A DNA stretch of 64,000 nt from CAVXFL01 sp963761015 (GCA_963761015.1 CAVXFL010000006.1:19448-83447); one strand, 5' to 3'; positions 55,892 to 64,000 are shown, counted from the first letter of the stretch. Numbers and translations: made by a program. The notes: generated from the sequence alone by a model not told the origin.

Positions 55892-56629
55892 ACGCCGGCA
55901 GTCGTTCCAAATCGGTTCAATCCAGGCGCCGCGGCGAATTGGCCCGGCTGCAGCTTGTCCCGACTTGCCTTGCGGATCTGGCAAAGTGGTGGCCTGGTGA
56001 CCTGCAATGCTATGCGGATTGTCGGGTGGAGTGATTCCATGATCATCAGGCGTGGCGAACGATACATCAGCCGGAACGTCGACGGATAGCCGTTCGCGGC
56101 CGGGTGCTCGCGTACCCCCTGCCCTGCCCTTTTGAAAGTCGGAACACCAGAAAGCGCAACGGGAAGCCGACTGGCTGGCGCGCTTGCAATGGTCCTTGTC
56201 GCTCACCACATGCACAACTGCCGGTTGCGGTCGACCACAACGTCCAAGTTCAACCGTTCCACCCGCGACCAGCCGCGTTCAGAGCACGGAGCGCTCCGCA
56301 GCGCCGTGTCTCTTGCCGGGGTACTGGCTCTATGTCGCATTGTTGCCGCTTGGCGCGCCGTCACGGACAAAGCGATCTTGCAAGGCGCACCCTCGTTCGG
56401 ATCGAGCGATGACGTGTCCGATGACGTGTCCCGGGCCGATGAAGCTGGAAGTCGCCGCGTGCACGGCCATTGCAAGGCAAAGCCGGTACCTGGGCTTCGG
56501 CCCAGTAACCTCGGCGTTGCGGATGGTTCCTGCCCCGCGGCTGAGCGGGGCTACCGATCGGCGCCGTCACTAGGCGAGCCGGACACGCCAAGCAGACAAA
56601 TGTAACGCCAACCGAAGAGATACATCCCA
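55892..56629. other. gene-poor stretch, nothing identified
   Basis: About 740 bp with only short overlapping open frames that lack ribosome sites. A hairpin CCCCGC-GGCTGA-GCGGGG lies at 56533-56550 shortly before the next gene. Composition is less GC-rich at the left and it may be remains of mobile DNA. Confidence 0.4.
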
Positions 56630-56809
56630 ATGATGCTCATTCTGCTGATCCTGGTGATCCTGTTCGTGTTCGGCGGTGGCGGCTTCTACGGCTATCGCTC
56701 CGGCTACTATGGGGGACGCGGCTTCGGCGGCGGGCTCGGTCTGATCGTGCTGGTTCTCCTGCTATTCCTGTTGTTCGGCGGCGGATTTCACCATCCGTTC
56801 TATTACTGA
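56630..56809 (+). CDS. 59-residue Gly-rich membrane protein, DUF3309-like
   Basis: MMLILLILVILFVFGGGGFY is followed by a GYRSGYYGGRGFGGGLG loop and a second hydrophobic run LIVLVLLLFLLFGGGF, ending HHPFYY. Two short membrane helices around a glycine/tyrosine loop match the plan of DUF3309-type small proteins, which are often found beside CsbD genes. It is 90 bp before the CsbD gene on the same strand. Confidence 0.65.
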   Translation: MMLILLILVILFVFGGGGFYGYRSGYYGGRGFGGGLGLIVLVLLLFLLFGGGFHHPFYY

Positions 56810-56899
56810 TGGTGCGGCCGGCCGCTCGTCTGGACGCCGGCTGTCAAGACGCTCCGGCGCGAATATCGCCGCACCACCTTTAGCGGAGGAAACCTCGTC

Positions 56900-57088
56900 A
56901 TGGACAAGGACCGTATCGCAGGATCCATCAAGCAAGCTGCCGGCGCCGTCAAGCAGACGGTCGGCAAGCTGCTCGGCGATCAAAAGGCGCAGTCCGAGGG
57001 GAGGGCGGAGCAGGCCGAGGGCAAGGTTCAGAACGCCGTCGGCGGGCTCAAGGATACCGCCCGCGAGATCGTCGGCAAGAAGACGTAG
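56900..57088 (+). CDS. CsbD family stress-response protein
   Basis: A 62-residue hydrophilic protein (MDKDRIAGSIKQAAGAVKQT; KAQSEGRAEQAEGKVQNAVG), a textbook CsbD protein. These are induced by general stress and nutrient limitation; biochemical role unknown. AGCGGAGG precedes the ATG. It is part of a small stress cassette with the membrane gene upstream and a broken GlsB start downstream. Confidence 0.92.
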   Translation: MDKDRIAGSIKQAAGAVKQTVGKLLGDQKAQSEGRAEQAEGKVQNAVGGLKDTAREIVGKKT

Positions 57089-57089
57089 C

Positions 57090-57131
57090 ATGTCGATCCT
57101 CGCATGGATCCTGCTGGGGCTCGGGATGTAG
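57090..57131 (+). pseudogene. truncated GlsB/YeaQ/YmgE membrane protein start
   Basis: Immediately after the CsbD stop, ATG opens a frame reading MSILAWILLGLGM then TAG. MSILAWILLGL is the conserved beginning of GlsB/YeaQ transglycosylase-associated stress proteins, which normally continue for about 80 residues. The rest is replaced by REP-type repeats. Confidence 0.65.
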
Positions 57132-57193
57132 CGGGCTCCATGGGCGCAAGGCGCCGCCGCGCAGCGCACCGATCGGCATGTCGATCAGCGCGG

Positions 57194-57318
57194 TAGGCGG
57201 AACAGCGAAGCGCATTCCGCCGCCGTCGCGTGCTCCCCTCGAACCGGCGTGAGCAGGTGTTGAACAACGGGACGGCACCGAGAGGCGGAATGCGCGTCGC
57301 TGTTCCGCCCTACGCCTG
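57194..57318. repeat. inverted pair of REP elements
   Basis: GCGGTAGGCGGAACAGCGAA-GCGCATTCCGCC at the left and GGCGGAATGCGCGTCGCTGT-TCCGCCCTACGCC at the right are inverted copies of one repeat, about 70 bp apart. This is a common intergenic element type in alphaproteobacteria and probably destroyed the GlsB gene. Confidence 0.75.
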
Positions 57319-57322
57319 CTCA

Positions 57323-57533
57323 CAAGTTAAAGACAATTAGATCGCTCGTGCACTATATCGAGGCACTCGCAAATCATCATGGCGCACTGTTGGACCAATC
57401 GCGGGTTTCGCGGCAGGGTGTGGGCGTGACCCCACCGCTGTTGTCGCGCCTCTTCTGATGGCGACCGCCAACGGACAAGCGGCTGGCACCGCTGGATCGC
57501 ATCGACCTTTCCTTCCTCGCCCAGCCGTGACAG
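57323..57533 (+). pseudogene. 3' remnants of GT2 and GT8 genes (direct repeat copy B)
   Basis: 57323-57485 duplicates the 3' end of the GT2 gene (copy A at 54744-54903). At 57485-57530 it continues LAPLDRIDLSFLAQP then stop, matching the last residues of the GT8 protein (APMDRIDLSFMAA). So 3' tails of two glycosyltransferase genes are joined here without their bodies. About 55 bp separate this from the VOC gene. Confidence 0.75.
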
Positions 57534-57589
57534 CCTGAGACCCTCGTGGCCCTGGGATCTGGCTCGAACGCCACACGGGGAGGCAAGTC

Positions 57590-58549
57590 GTGACACAGAT
57601 CGGACGCTACATTCCGCCCTCACGTCGTCCCGGCGCGCTCGGCGTCCACTCGCTCGACCATTTCGCCCTCGCCGTGCCCGACCTGGAAGAAGCCCGGCGC
57701 TTCTACGCCGGGTTCGGCCTCGATCTGCGCGAACACGGCGCGGCGCTCGATCTGCACACCGAAGGCCACCCGCACCGCTGGGGCGTGCTGAGCGAGGGCA
57801 GGCGCAAGGCGCTACAGCATATTTCCTTCGGCATCTTCGAGGACGACGCGGAGCGCTTCCGCGCGCACCTGGAACGCTGCGGGGTCGCACGGCTCGATCC
57901 GCCGCCTGGCGCGGCGAGCAACGGGTTCTGGTTCCGCGACCCCGACGGCATCCTGATCGAGCTGAAGGTGGCGGAGAAATCCTCGCCGAACGCGAAGTCG
58001 CCGGCCGGGCTCGACAGCGTGCCGGCCAACCGGCGCGGCACCGGCGGGCGCCGCCAGGCTTCGCCGGTGAAGCCGCGGCGGATGGCGCACGTGCTGCTGT
58101 TCGTGCGCGACGTGCCGCGCACCATCGCCTTCTACACGCGCACGCTCGGCTTGCGGCTGTCCGACGAGTCGGCCGGCGTGATCGGCTTCCTGCACGGCGT
58201 GCACGGCAGCGACCACCACATGGTCGCGTTCGCGAAGTCCGACGGGCCGGGCTTTCATCATTGCAGCTGGGACGTGGGTTCGATCAACGACATCGGCCTC
58301 GGCGCGGCGCAGATGGCCGACAAGGGTTTCGCCGCCGGCTGGGGCTTGGGCCGGCACGTGCTCGGCTCCAACTATTTTCATTACGTGCGCGACCCGTGGG
58401 GCAGTTGGGCCGAGTATTCCTGCGACATCGACTACGTGTCGGCGGATGCCGACTGGCAGGGCGAATCGCACGCCATCGAGGACAGTTTTTACCTATGGGG
58501 CCCCGCCCCGCCGCCGGATTTCACGCACAACCACGAAGCCGCCCCGTAG
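57590..58549 (+). CDS. two-domain VOC protein (extradiol-dioxygenase-like)
   Basis: A 319-residue protein with two vicinal-oxygen-chelate domains (about 18-128 and 165-290). Candidate metal ligands are His22 (LDHFALAVPD), histidines in GSDHHMVAFA and GFHHCSWDV, and a Glu in YVRDPWGSWAEYSC. This layout is that of type I extradiol (catechol) dioxygenases or related isomerases. GGGAGGCAAG precedes a GTG start at 57590. The substrate is unknown; no aromatic catabolic genes are next to it. Confidence 0.85.
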   Translation: MTQIGRYIPPSRRPGALGVHSLDHFALAVPDLEEARRFYAGFGLDLREHGAALDLHTEGHPHRWGVLSEGRRKALQHISFGIFEDDAERFRAHLERCGVARLDPPPGAASNGFWFRDPDGILIELKVAEKSSPNAKSPAGLDSVPANRRGTGGRRQASPVKPRRMAHVLLFVRDVPRTIAFYTRTLGLRLSDESAGVIGFLHGVHGSDHHMVAFAKSDGPGFHHCSWDVGSINDIGLGAAQMADKGFAAGWGLGRHVLGSNYFHYVRDPWGSWAEYSCDIDYVSADADWQGESHAIEDSFYLWGPAPPPDFTHNHEAAP

Positions 58550-58562
58550 CAGCAGGGCGGAA

Positions 58563-58698
58563 AACCCCGGCGCAAGCCGGGTTCCAGCGCGGTAGGGCGT
58601 GTGTGGACATCGGGTAATCGCGGCGGCCGGCTAACTTGCCGATAGTGCCGCGATCCGGGCGCTGTAGCCCGGTGGTTTTCACCATCGGAGGCTGTTCG
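58563..58698 (+). ncRNA. candidate IS110 left-end/bridge-RNA region
   Basis: Between the VOC stop and the IS110 ATG lie about 150 bp of structured DNA: a REP hairpin AACCCCGGC-GCAA-GCCGGGTT (58563-58583), then a GCGGCGGCC...GTGCCGCG region, and a perfect stem CCGGGC-GCTGTA-GCCCGG (58655-58672). IS110-family elements encode a bridge RNA in a non-coding end, upstream of the gene in the IS110 group. Only the position and hairpins support this; the boundary and guide loops are not determined. Confidence 0.35.
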
Positions 58699-59730
58699 AT
58701 GACCCACTACGTTGGTTTGGACGTGTCGCAGAAGCTGACGGCGATCTGCATCATTGACGATACCGGTCGCAGAGTGTGGCGTGGTCAGTGCACGTCGGAC
58801 CCTGAACAGATCGAGCGGTTGGTGCGTCAGCATGCCGAAAAGGGTGCCCGTATCGGCATCGAAACCGGTCCCATGACGCCGTGGCTGGTACACGAATTGC
58901 GCGGCCGCAAACTCGACGTCACGTGCCTTGACGCCAGGCATGCGCGGGCTGCGCTCAAGATGCAGATCAACAAGACCGATCAGAATGATGCGGAGGGACT
59001 GGCGCAAATCATGCGCACGGGATGGTATCGGTCTGTGCATGTCAAGTCGTTCAACTCCCATCGGGCACGGGCCTTACTTGGCGCACGCGTCCAGCTCGTC
59101 GGCATGACAACGCGATTGTCGAACCACATCCGTGGTGTGCTCAAGACGTTCGGCTTGTTGCCGCGCCCGATGCGCGGCTTGCCCTTCGACCGGCGCGTCG
59201 AGGCCTTACTCGCCGACCGTGACGATGTAGCGTCGATCATCCGACCAATGCTCGTGGCCTGGCGCCAACTGCGCCAGCAAATCGCCACCTTCGACAAGGC
59301 GGTACGGATACTGGTGAAGTCGAGCCCCGCGTGTCGCCACCTGATGGGTGTGCCCGGGATCGGCGTGCTCTCTGTGCTCGCCTATGTCAGCATGATCGAG
59401 GATCCGGCACGTTTCGGCCGGTCACGATCTGTCGGCGCGCACCTGGGGCTAACGCCGAAGCAATATCAGTCCGGCGAGATAGACCGCAGTGGCAGAATAT
59501 CGAAATGCGGCGACACGCTGGCACGTACGCTGATGTATGAGGCGGCCTTGGTGCTGATGACGCGGGTCAAGCGGGCTTGCGGCCTGAAGGAGTGGGCACA
59601 GACGATCGCCAGGCGATCCGGTGCAGGCAAGGCACGCGTAGCGCTTGCTCGGAAACTCTCTGTGATCATGCACAGCATTTGGCGCTCGGGCGAGCCATTC
59701 TGCTGGTCCGAGCAGCCGGTGGCCGGCTGA
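58699..59730 (+). CDS. IS110 family transposase (bridge recombinase), intact
   Basis: A 343-residue DEDD transposase. The RuvC-like quartet is Asp8 (VGLDVSQ), Glu55 (GIETGP), Asp94 and Asp97 (NKTDQNDAEG); the Transposase_20 domain (LMGVPGIGVLSVLAYVSMIE; PKQYQSGEIDRSGRIS) includes the proposed catalytic serine near 258. GGAGG lies 8 bp before the ATG. It has no frameshift, so the element may be active. IS110 proteins recombine DNA under RNA guidance. It is followed by a 490-bp non-coding stretch and a second, broken element. Confidence 0.93.
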   Translation: MTHYVGLDVSQKLTAICIIDDTGRRVWRGQCTSDPEQIERLVRQHAEKGARIGIETGPMTPWLVHELRGRKLDVTCLDARHARAALKMQINKTDQNDAEGLAQIMRTGWYRSVHVKSFNSHRARALLGARVQLVGMTTRLSNHIRGVLKTFGLLPRPMRGLPFDRRVEALLADRDDVASIIRPMLVAWRQLRQQIATFDKAVRILVKSSPACRHLMGVPGIGVLSVLAYVSMIEDPARFGRSRSVGAHLGLTPKQYQSGEIDRSGRISKCGDTLARTLMYEAALVLMTRVKRACGLKEWAQTIARRSGAGKARVALARKLSVIMHSIWRSGEPFCWSEQPVAG

Positions 59731-60222
59731 CGAGTTCCTTCACCGAGATCGATCCGCAGCGTCGCCTCGGATGTGATGGTTGCCCGACGGGGCGAGGGTG
59801 CAGGCGGCTGCGACGGCGGGCCTTGGGCCGCATGAACAAATGCGAGCCCGTTGTGGACATTGCAGCGCCTGTGCTTCGGACCAGATGTTGCGGCGGGTCC
59901 TTCCGACCGCGGAGAGAACCGTGACCCCGGTACGGCAACAGAAAAAAGCAAGAGGCTATTGACAAAGGAGGCGCGATTAGAGAACGGCCCCCCGTGCGAA
60001 GGGGCTGAGTGCGTTCTGGCGAGCTGGTCGGGTGCGGTCATATGTCCGGCCCGTTTGCGCGGCGCATATGGCCGCTGGCCCTGATGGAGTTCGCGGATCG
60101 GGTCCCTATCAAGAATACGCGCTCACTTGCGCATTGAATTCTTCGGGTCTTCCCAATCCACGGCTCGACCGTTTCGCCATCACATCCTCTTCACCCTCGC
60201 ATTTCTGCGGGTTGCGGCCTTC
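59731..60222. other. non-coding stretch after the IS110 gene
   Basis: About 490 bp without a credible gene. It contains TATTGACAAAGGAGGCGCGATTAGAGAA-type sequence (59958-59985 region) that resembles conserved right-end sequence of IS110 elements. In the IS1111 branch the bridge RNA lies on this side. Element end and any short direct flanks were not located. Confidence 0.4.
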
Positions 60223-61272
60223 TCAGGCCGCTTGCCCGGCGAATTCCTTTGTCGGCGGCTTGGCTTGGTGGCCGTCGCCGCGGGCCATCACCGCCCAGAC
60301 GATCCGCGCGGTTCGGTTTGCCAGCGCCACCGCCACGACCTTGGCCGGCTTGCGCGCCAACATGTCGCGCACCCATTGCCCATCCTTGGTCGCCCGCTCT
60401 CGCGCGTGCCGTAGGACAGCGACCGCGCCGGCGACGAGCAGGCAGCGGATGTATTTGTCGCCGCGCTTGCTGGTTCGCCCCAGCCGCTCCTTGCCGCCGG
60501 AGGAGTTCTGGCGCGGCGTCATGCCGAGCCAGGCGGCGAATTCCCGTCCCGACCGGAACAGGCTCGGGTCGCTGACCGTGGCGGCGATCGCCGTCGCGCC
60601 CATGATCCCGACGCCCGGCACGGTCGCTAGACGTCTGCTGACCTGGGCACTGGCGATGCCACTTCGCCAACTGCGCCTCGATGAGCCTGCACCTTGGCCA
60701 GCGTATCGTTCAATTGCGCCGACGATGAGCCGCAGGATCGAGCGCGCCAGTTCGGGCAGCCCCGCCTTGCTTATGAGCAAGCTGGCTCGTCAAATCGGTC
60801 GACATGCCGCAGGCCCTGCGGGGCGATGGATGCCGAACTCGGCCATGTGGGCACGTAGGGCGTTGACCAGCATCGTCCGCTGCCGGACCAGCAGGTTGCG
60901 TGCGCGATGCAGCATCAGAACGGACTGCTGCTCGGCAGTCTTCACCGGCACGAACCGCATCGACGGGCGGGTCGCCGCCTCGCAGATCGCTTCCGCATCG
61001 GCAGCGTCGTTCTTGTTACGTTTGACGTATGCTTTCACGTAAGCCGGTGGCATCAGCTTCACTTCATGGCCTAGTGCAGCCAGCTCACGCGCCCAGTGGT
61101 GCGCCGTCGCGCAGGCTTCCATGCCGACCAGGCATTGCGGCAGCGAACGGAAAAAGCCCAGCACCTCGCTGCGCCGCAACTTCGTCGCACGACCGTCTGG
61201 CCAAAGCGCGTCGACGCCGTGGACCTGAAACCAGTGTTTGGCGGGATCCAGACCGATGGTGGTAACCTGCAT
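60223..61272 (-). pseudogene. second IS110 family transposase, frameshifted
   Basis: The start MQVTTIGLDPAKHWFQVHGV at 61272 and RNKNDAADAEAICEA are the N-terminal DEDD part; the C-terminal part ATVPGVGIMGATAIAATVSD and LGMTPRQNSSGGKERLGRTS is in other frames. Breaks lie near 60785 and again around 60650-60690 (AKWHRQCP is in a third frame), so three or more indels. This protein differs clearly from the intact IS110 gene next door and belongs to the IS1111-like branch. Decay is as likely as error here. Confidence 0.8.
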
Positions 61273-61383
61273 GGCGGGCGGCTCCTCTCGTTTCGTGGCG
61301 TTCATCGACGACCACTTGTGGCACATCGATGCCGGGAGCGGGGCCGTCCACCCCATCAAGACTTGTGCAACACGGGAAAGCTT

Positions 61384-61520
61384 CTCGAAAATGAGGGTTT
61401 TTGAGAGGGTATGTCGAACCGGAAAAATTACGGATGAAAGTGGCTTAAATCTCTCTCAAAACTCACTCTTGATTTCGGCCTCGCAAAAGGCAAGAGTGCG
61501 GTTGAGTTTCGAGAGGGTTT
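61384..61520. repeat. repeated GAGAGGGTTT motifs before the resolvase gene
   Basis: Four related copies: GAAAATGAGGGTTT (61388), TTTTTGAGAGGGTATG (61398), an inverted CTCTCTCAAAACTCAC (61451) and GAGTTTCGAGAGGGTTT (61504). TTTTGAGAG and CTCTCAAAA form a perfect 9-bp inverted pair. Placed just upstream of a resolvase start, they could be recombination (res) subsites or operators. Confidence 0.45.
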
Positions 61521-61832
61521 ATGACGACCAAACGGAGAAAGACGGAGCACGGGGCCGCACGGGCGAAGCGGCGACTTCGGCCGCCCGCGCCGAAGGTCGC
61601 GCGAGCGCGGTCATCCGATGCCGGCGAGATCACGTCGAAACCGATGCTGCTCGGATATGCCCGCGTGTGCGACCGTAGACCAGAACCTTGCTTTGCAGCG
61701 CGACGCACTGACCGAAGCAGGATGCGCAAAGATTTTCACCGAGCAGATGTCGGGCGCGGTCACAGACCGCCCGGCTTTGCATGACGCGCTCGAATTCGCG
61801 CGCAGCGGCGACACGCTCATCGTGTGGAAGCT
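61521..61832 (+). pseudogene. truncated serine resolvase/invertase
   Basis: MTTKRRKTEHGAARAKRRLR opens a basic leader, then PMLLGYARV; one indel near 61665 moves the frame to VDQNLALQRDALTEAGCAK and MSGAVTDRPALHDALEFARSGDTLIVWKL. These are the N-terminal catalytic domain motifs of Hin/Tn3-type serine recombinases. After WKL the sequence is unrelated, so helix E and the DNA-binding domain are missing. Confidence 0.75.
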
Positions 61833-62395
61833 TCTCTATTCGGGCAAGCCTATTTTGTGCCGTTCAGAGAAAATCCTCCATCGATGTGGCTGTGGCTGTG
61901 GCTGTGGCTGTGGCTGTGGCTGTGGCGTTGTGGGGCAACGCGAAGCGTTGTCCATCAAATCCGCGGCCTGCCTCTCAGGTGACCATCGTTGCCACCTGCG
62001 TCTGAATCGCCTTTGTCCGGTGTGCGGCTTTGCCCCCAGGGACCAAACTTCTCTCCGCGGTCGGCACTCGGGCCGCCCGTATCGGGGTAGACAGGGGCGG
62101 GCGGTCACATCAAGACCACGACGTGTCGGCGCCGCGTCGGGGCCACCGTAAGCTTCCACAGCGCACTGGCCTCACCCTCCGTCCCCTCAGGGACGCCGCT
62201 CCGCCCAGACGGGCGGAATCTTGTTCCGCGTTTTGCGCGCGGGTTTAATTACGCCGCGTTCGGCGCCTCCTTGGCCCAGCGGAACTCTGTGGAGTCGAAC
62301 CACGTGCCATGCAGGATACACGGCTAGCTCGCGGGCGGCCAGCGAACGGCACGACCGCAAAAGGGCCACGGCAGCACGCCGACGATCAGGACTGC
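61833..62395. other. gene-poor stretch between resolvase fragments
   Basis: Contains the TGTGGC tandem run and GC-rich sequence with only short open frames. Near 62290 the minus strand has GTGG-TTCGACT-CCAC resembling a tRNA T arm, but no tRNA can be folded around it. Nothing else identified. Confidence 0.4.
61885..61926 (+). repeat. (TGTGGC)7 microsatellite
   Basis: Seven perfect TGTGGC hexamers in a row. It directly follows the breakpoint of the truncated resolvase. Confidence 0.95.
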
Positions 62396-62472
62396 GGCAT
62401 GTCGCGCTGCAAGGCAAGGTTCTGGTCTACCAGGTCGGAAACGCGGCGCATAGCCGAGCAGCATCGGTTGGC
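62396..62472 (-). pseudogene. second resolvase fragment, inverted
   Basis: On the minus strand the sequence reads LGYA, then after a frame change VSDLVDQNLALQRDMP, matching the beginning of the resolvase at 61640-61710 on the plus strand. The two pieces form an inverted repeat of about 70 bp flanking 0.7 kb. Confidence 0.65.
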
Positions 62473-62599
62473 CACTCAGAAGGTTCCCCGACACGACGCA
62501 TTTAGCATCGCCGGCAAAGCGGAAATTGCGATTTGGGTGACAGTCCGGAATCTTCCGACGATCCGCTCGGGGTATAAGAATGCTTTTGCGTGCCGAGCG

Positions 62600-63013
62600 T
62601 CAACCGTATTTGACGTCTGTGCTCTGTCCGACCTCGATGAGATAACCGTCAGGATCGCGGATGTAGCCAGCGAATCTCGCCGTACTGGGGAATCGGCTTC
62701 GTGATGAACTCGGCCCCCCAACTCTTCCATAGTTCATAGCACGCTTGAATGTCCGCAACGCGGAAATTCAAAAAACTCGTTGATGTGATTCGGGTCGGGG
62801 ACGCTGAGCGTTACCGTCGGCTTATCCGAGGTCGGGCCGCCCCCAACGTTCAAAATCATCCCAGATATTCTCAAGCTGAAGGTAGCCAGGCGCGTTGCCG
62901 TCACCCAGGCTCAGAATACGAGCGCCGAAGACCTTTTCGTAGTAGCGAGCCGATCGCTCGATGTCGGCGACGGTGAGAAACTGCGCGATGCTAATTCCCT
63001 CTCGCGGGGGCAT
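62600..63013 (-). CDS. VOC family protein (two frameshifts)
   Basis: The start MPPREGISIAQFLTVADIER at 63013 begins a single VOC (glyoxalase-like) domain: SARYYEKVFGARILSLGDGN, then in the next frame ILNVGGGPTSDKPTVTLSVP and DPNHINEFLNFRVADIQACY, ending after a second shift with DPDGYLIEVGQST. Single extra G bases near 62853 and 62680 explain both breaks; corrected length is about 137 residues, normal for the family. Possible functions range from dioxygenase to resistance-type lyase; not assignable. Confidence 0.75.
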
Positions 63014-63379
63014 TTCATAGCTCTTCTGTTCGAACTGGTACACTCATTTGACAACTCCCATCCAGGCAAGCCGATGATGTGAGTTATACTCCCGGAAATC
63101 CGGCTTGGGGGCAAGGGCCCGACGAAAAGTCCGATCGTCTGCCTTGCGTCAGATAGCCGACATTGGGGGTCTCAAAATATTTGCAGCGCGCCGCGCCGGA
63201 CCATTGATCCGATTGCGCTTTTTCGATGCATAAATCCGGTGCGAAAGTCTAGCGCTAAGTTCGGCCGGGCGTGTCCCTTGCGGGCCGGGTGCACCGCGCA
63301 GGAGCAAATCTCAGGGCCTTGCTCCAAACGCCCTTCCCGATGCACAATTCTGATGCGTTATGTATCACCATGTTGTTTG

Positions 63380-63476
63380 AACAACCTGATCGAGCAGGAT
63401 CATCGCGGCGTGAAGCTCCGCATCGGCCCGATGCTGGGCTTCAAACGGTTCAGGACGGCGGCGGTCACGATCGCCG
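63380..63476 (+). pseudogene. IS6 family transposase 3' fragment
   Basis: The frame reads LNNLIEQDHRGVKLRIGPML-GFKRFRTAAVTIAG, the conserved C-terminal block of IS6/IS26-type DDE transposases (the Glu in IEQDH is the catalytic Glu). It is cut after TIAG where sequence shared with 55338-55440 begins. The N-terminal part is absent. Confidence 0.7.
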
Positions 63477-63479
63477 GCC

Positions 63480-63587
63480 GCCATTTGGGGATCGCCGCAA
63501 TTCAGCCATAGAGGTCGCCGGGCCTTGACCCGACGAAATCCTTGCGGAAAGGCTTGGGCGAAGACTACCCGGTCAGCTACGAGGCGG
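63480..63587 (+). repeat. 100-bp segment shared with 55338-55440
   Basis: CGCCATTT, CAATTCAGCC, GAGGTCG(C/G)CGGGCC, TGACC-CGACGAAATC and GGTCAGCTACGAG occur in the same order in both places, with small gaps. In each, the segment begins where a different transposase remnant breaks off. Confidence 0.65.
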
Positions 63588-63635
63588 GCTCGCGCTGGAT
63601 GGACGACTGGGCGAACGGCGAGGAACGAGGTTCTG

Positions 63636-64000
63636 ATGACACATCGTGTTCTTGTCTTCTACGGCTCATACCGTCTGGATCGCATGGGTATCCGTTTAGC
63701 GCACTTCATCGTTGGTCAATTGCAGGCTCGGGGCAACGCCGGCCGAACTGATCGATGCGAAGCGCGTCGGCTTGCCGATGCTTGACCGAATGTCCGGACC
63801 CCGTCAGGGGCGGCACCAGCTGCCATGGAGGATCTGGCGACCAAAATCCGTGACGCGGACGCCTTCGTTTTCGTCGTTGGTGAGTATAACTGGGGCGTTC
63901 AGCCTGGCCTGAAGAATCTAACTGATCACTTTCTGGAGGAGTGGTTCTGGCGTCCTGCCGCCATCGCCAGCTACTCTGGTGGACGCTTGTCCGGTGCGCG
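63636..64000 (+). CDS. NAD(P)H-dependent FMN reductase (frameshifted, cut by window end)
   Basis: The start MTHRVLVFYGSYRLDRMGIR follows AGGAACGAGG. Flavodoxin-like fold: VLVFYGSYR is the FMN-phosphate loop, then (other frames) TPAELIDAKRVGLPMLDRM and DADAFVFVVGEYNWGVQPGL-KNLTDHF with the GEYN motif of the NADPH-dependent FMN reductase family. Two indels lie near 63735 and 63800. The C-terminus is outside the window. It may supply reduced flavin to oxygenases. Confidence 0.75.

Noticed and set aside
55511..56215. A 234-codon minus-strand ORF
   Set aside because: It is opposite the duplicated 90-residue gene, which has the better start and composition.
62280..62310. tRNA T-arm-like GTGG-TTCGACT-CCAC on the minus strand
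   Set aside because: No acceptor, D or anticodon arms can be folded around it.

Overview
The window is GC-rich DNA from an alphaproteobacterium, most likely of the Rhodospirillales/Acetobacteraceae type. This rests on gene content and order: tolC, a PopZ-like DUF2497 gene and valS lie in a row with pcm nearby, and many predicted proteins have the usual high-GC alphaproteobacterial character. The placement is inference, not a database result.

Layout. 1-12.5 kb: an amidohydrolase (cut by the window edge), cytochrome b561, a YqhA-type membrane protein, an LLM oxidoreductase, then on the minus strand valS, the PopZ-like gene and tolC, a plus-strand cysteine-rich exported protein, pcm, and the first of two B12-binding radical SAM genes. 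12.6-20.3 kb: tRNA-Leu(GAG), an AraC regulator, a peptidoglycan-binding-domain protein, ispF, two lipoproteins, a TauD-type dioxygenase and asparagine synthetase. 20.5-33.8 kb: a TPR protein built on a 141-bp repeat, the second B12 radical SAM gene, a patatin, ilvD, a succinate-semialdehyde dehydrogenase, a DUF559 cassette inside 39-bp inverted repeats, glutathione reductase, class II DAHP synthase and nicotinate phosphoribosyltransferase. 34-42.2 kb: a second LLM oxidoreductase, a cluster of HMA2-type protein, P-type ATPase and three small DUF5132-like proteins, dodecin and a TsdA-like dihaem cytochrome. 42.4-52.1 kb: a histidine kinase, a very large REC-PAS-GAF-HD-GYP protein and part of a Tad pilus locus (TadZ, TadA, TadB, TadC). 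52.2-58.5 kb: an SDR, two glycosyltransferases with several truncated copies of themselves, a small stress cassette (DUF3309-like, CsbD, broken GlsB) and a two-domain VOC protein. 58.6-64 kb: a mobile-element graveyard with an intact IS110-family transposase, a frameshifted second one, resolvase fragments, an IS6-type remnant, a VOC gene and the start of an FMN reductase.

How genes work together. The clearest functional groups are envelope/division (tolC, PopZ-like, valS), c-di-GMP and surface attachment (histidine kinase, HD-GYP, Tad motor genes), a probable cation-transport module (HMA2, DUF5132, P-type ATPase), and redox metabolism (glutathione reductase, dodecin, TsdA).

Caveat. More than a dozen otherwise well-conserved genes carry single-base indels whose frames resume in register. 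Many are core genes, so consensus errors in the assembly are more likely than decay; the 60-63 kb transposase and resolvase remnants are probably true pseudogenes. Coordinates of such genes span all frames.
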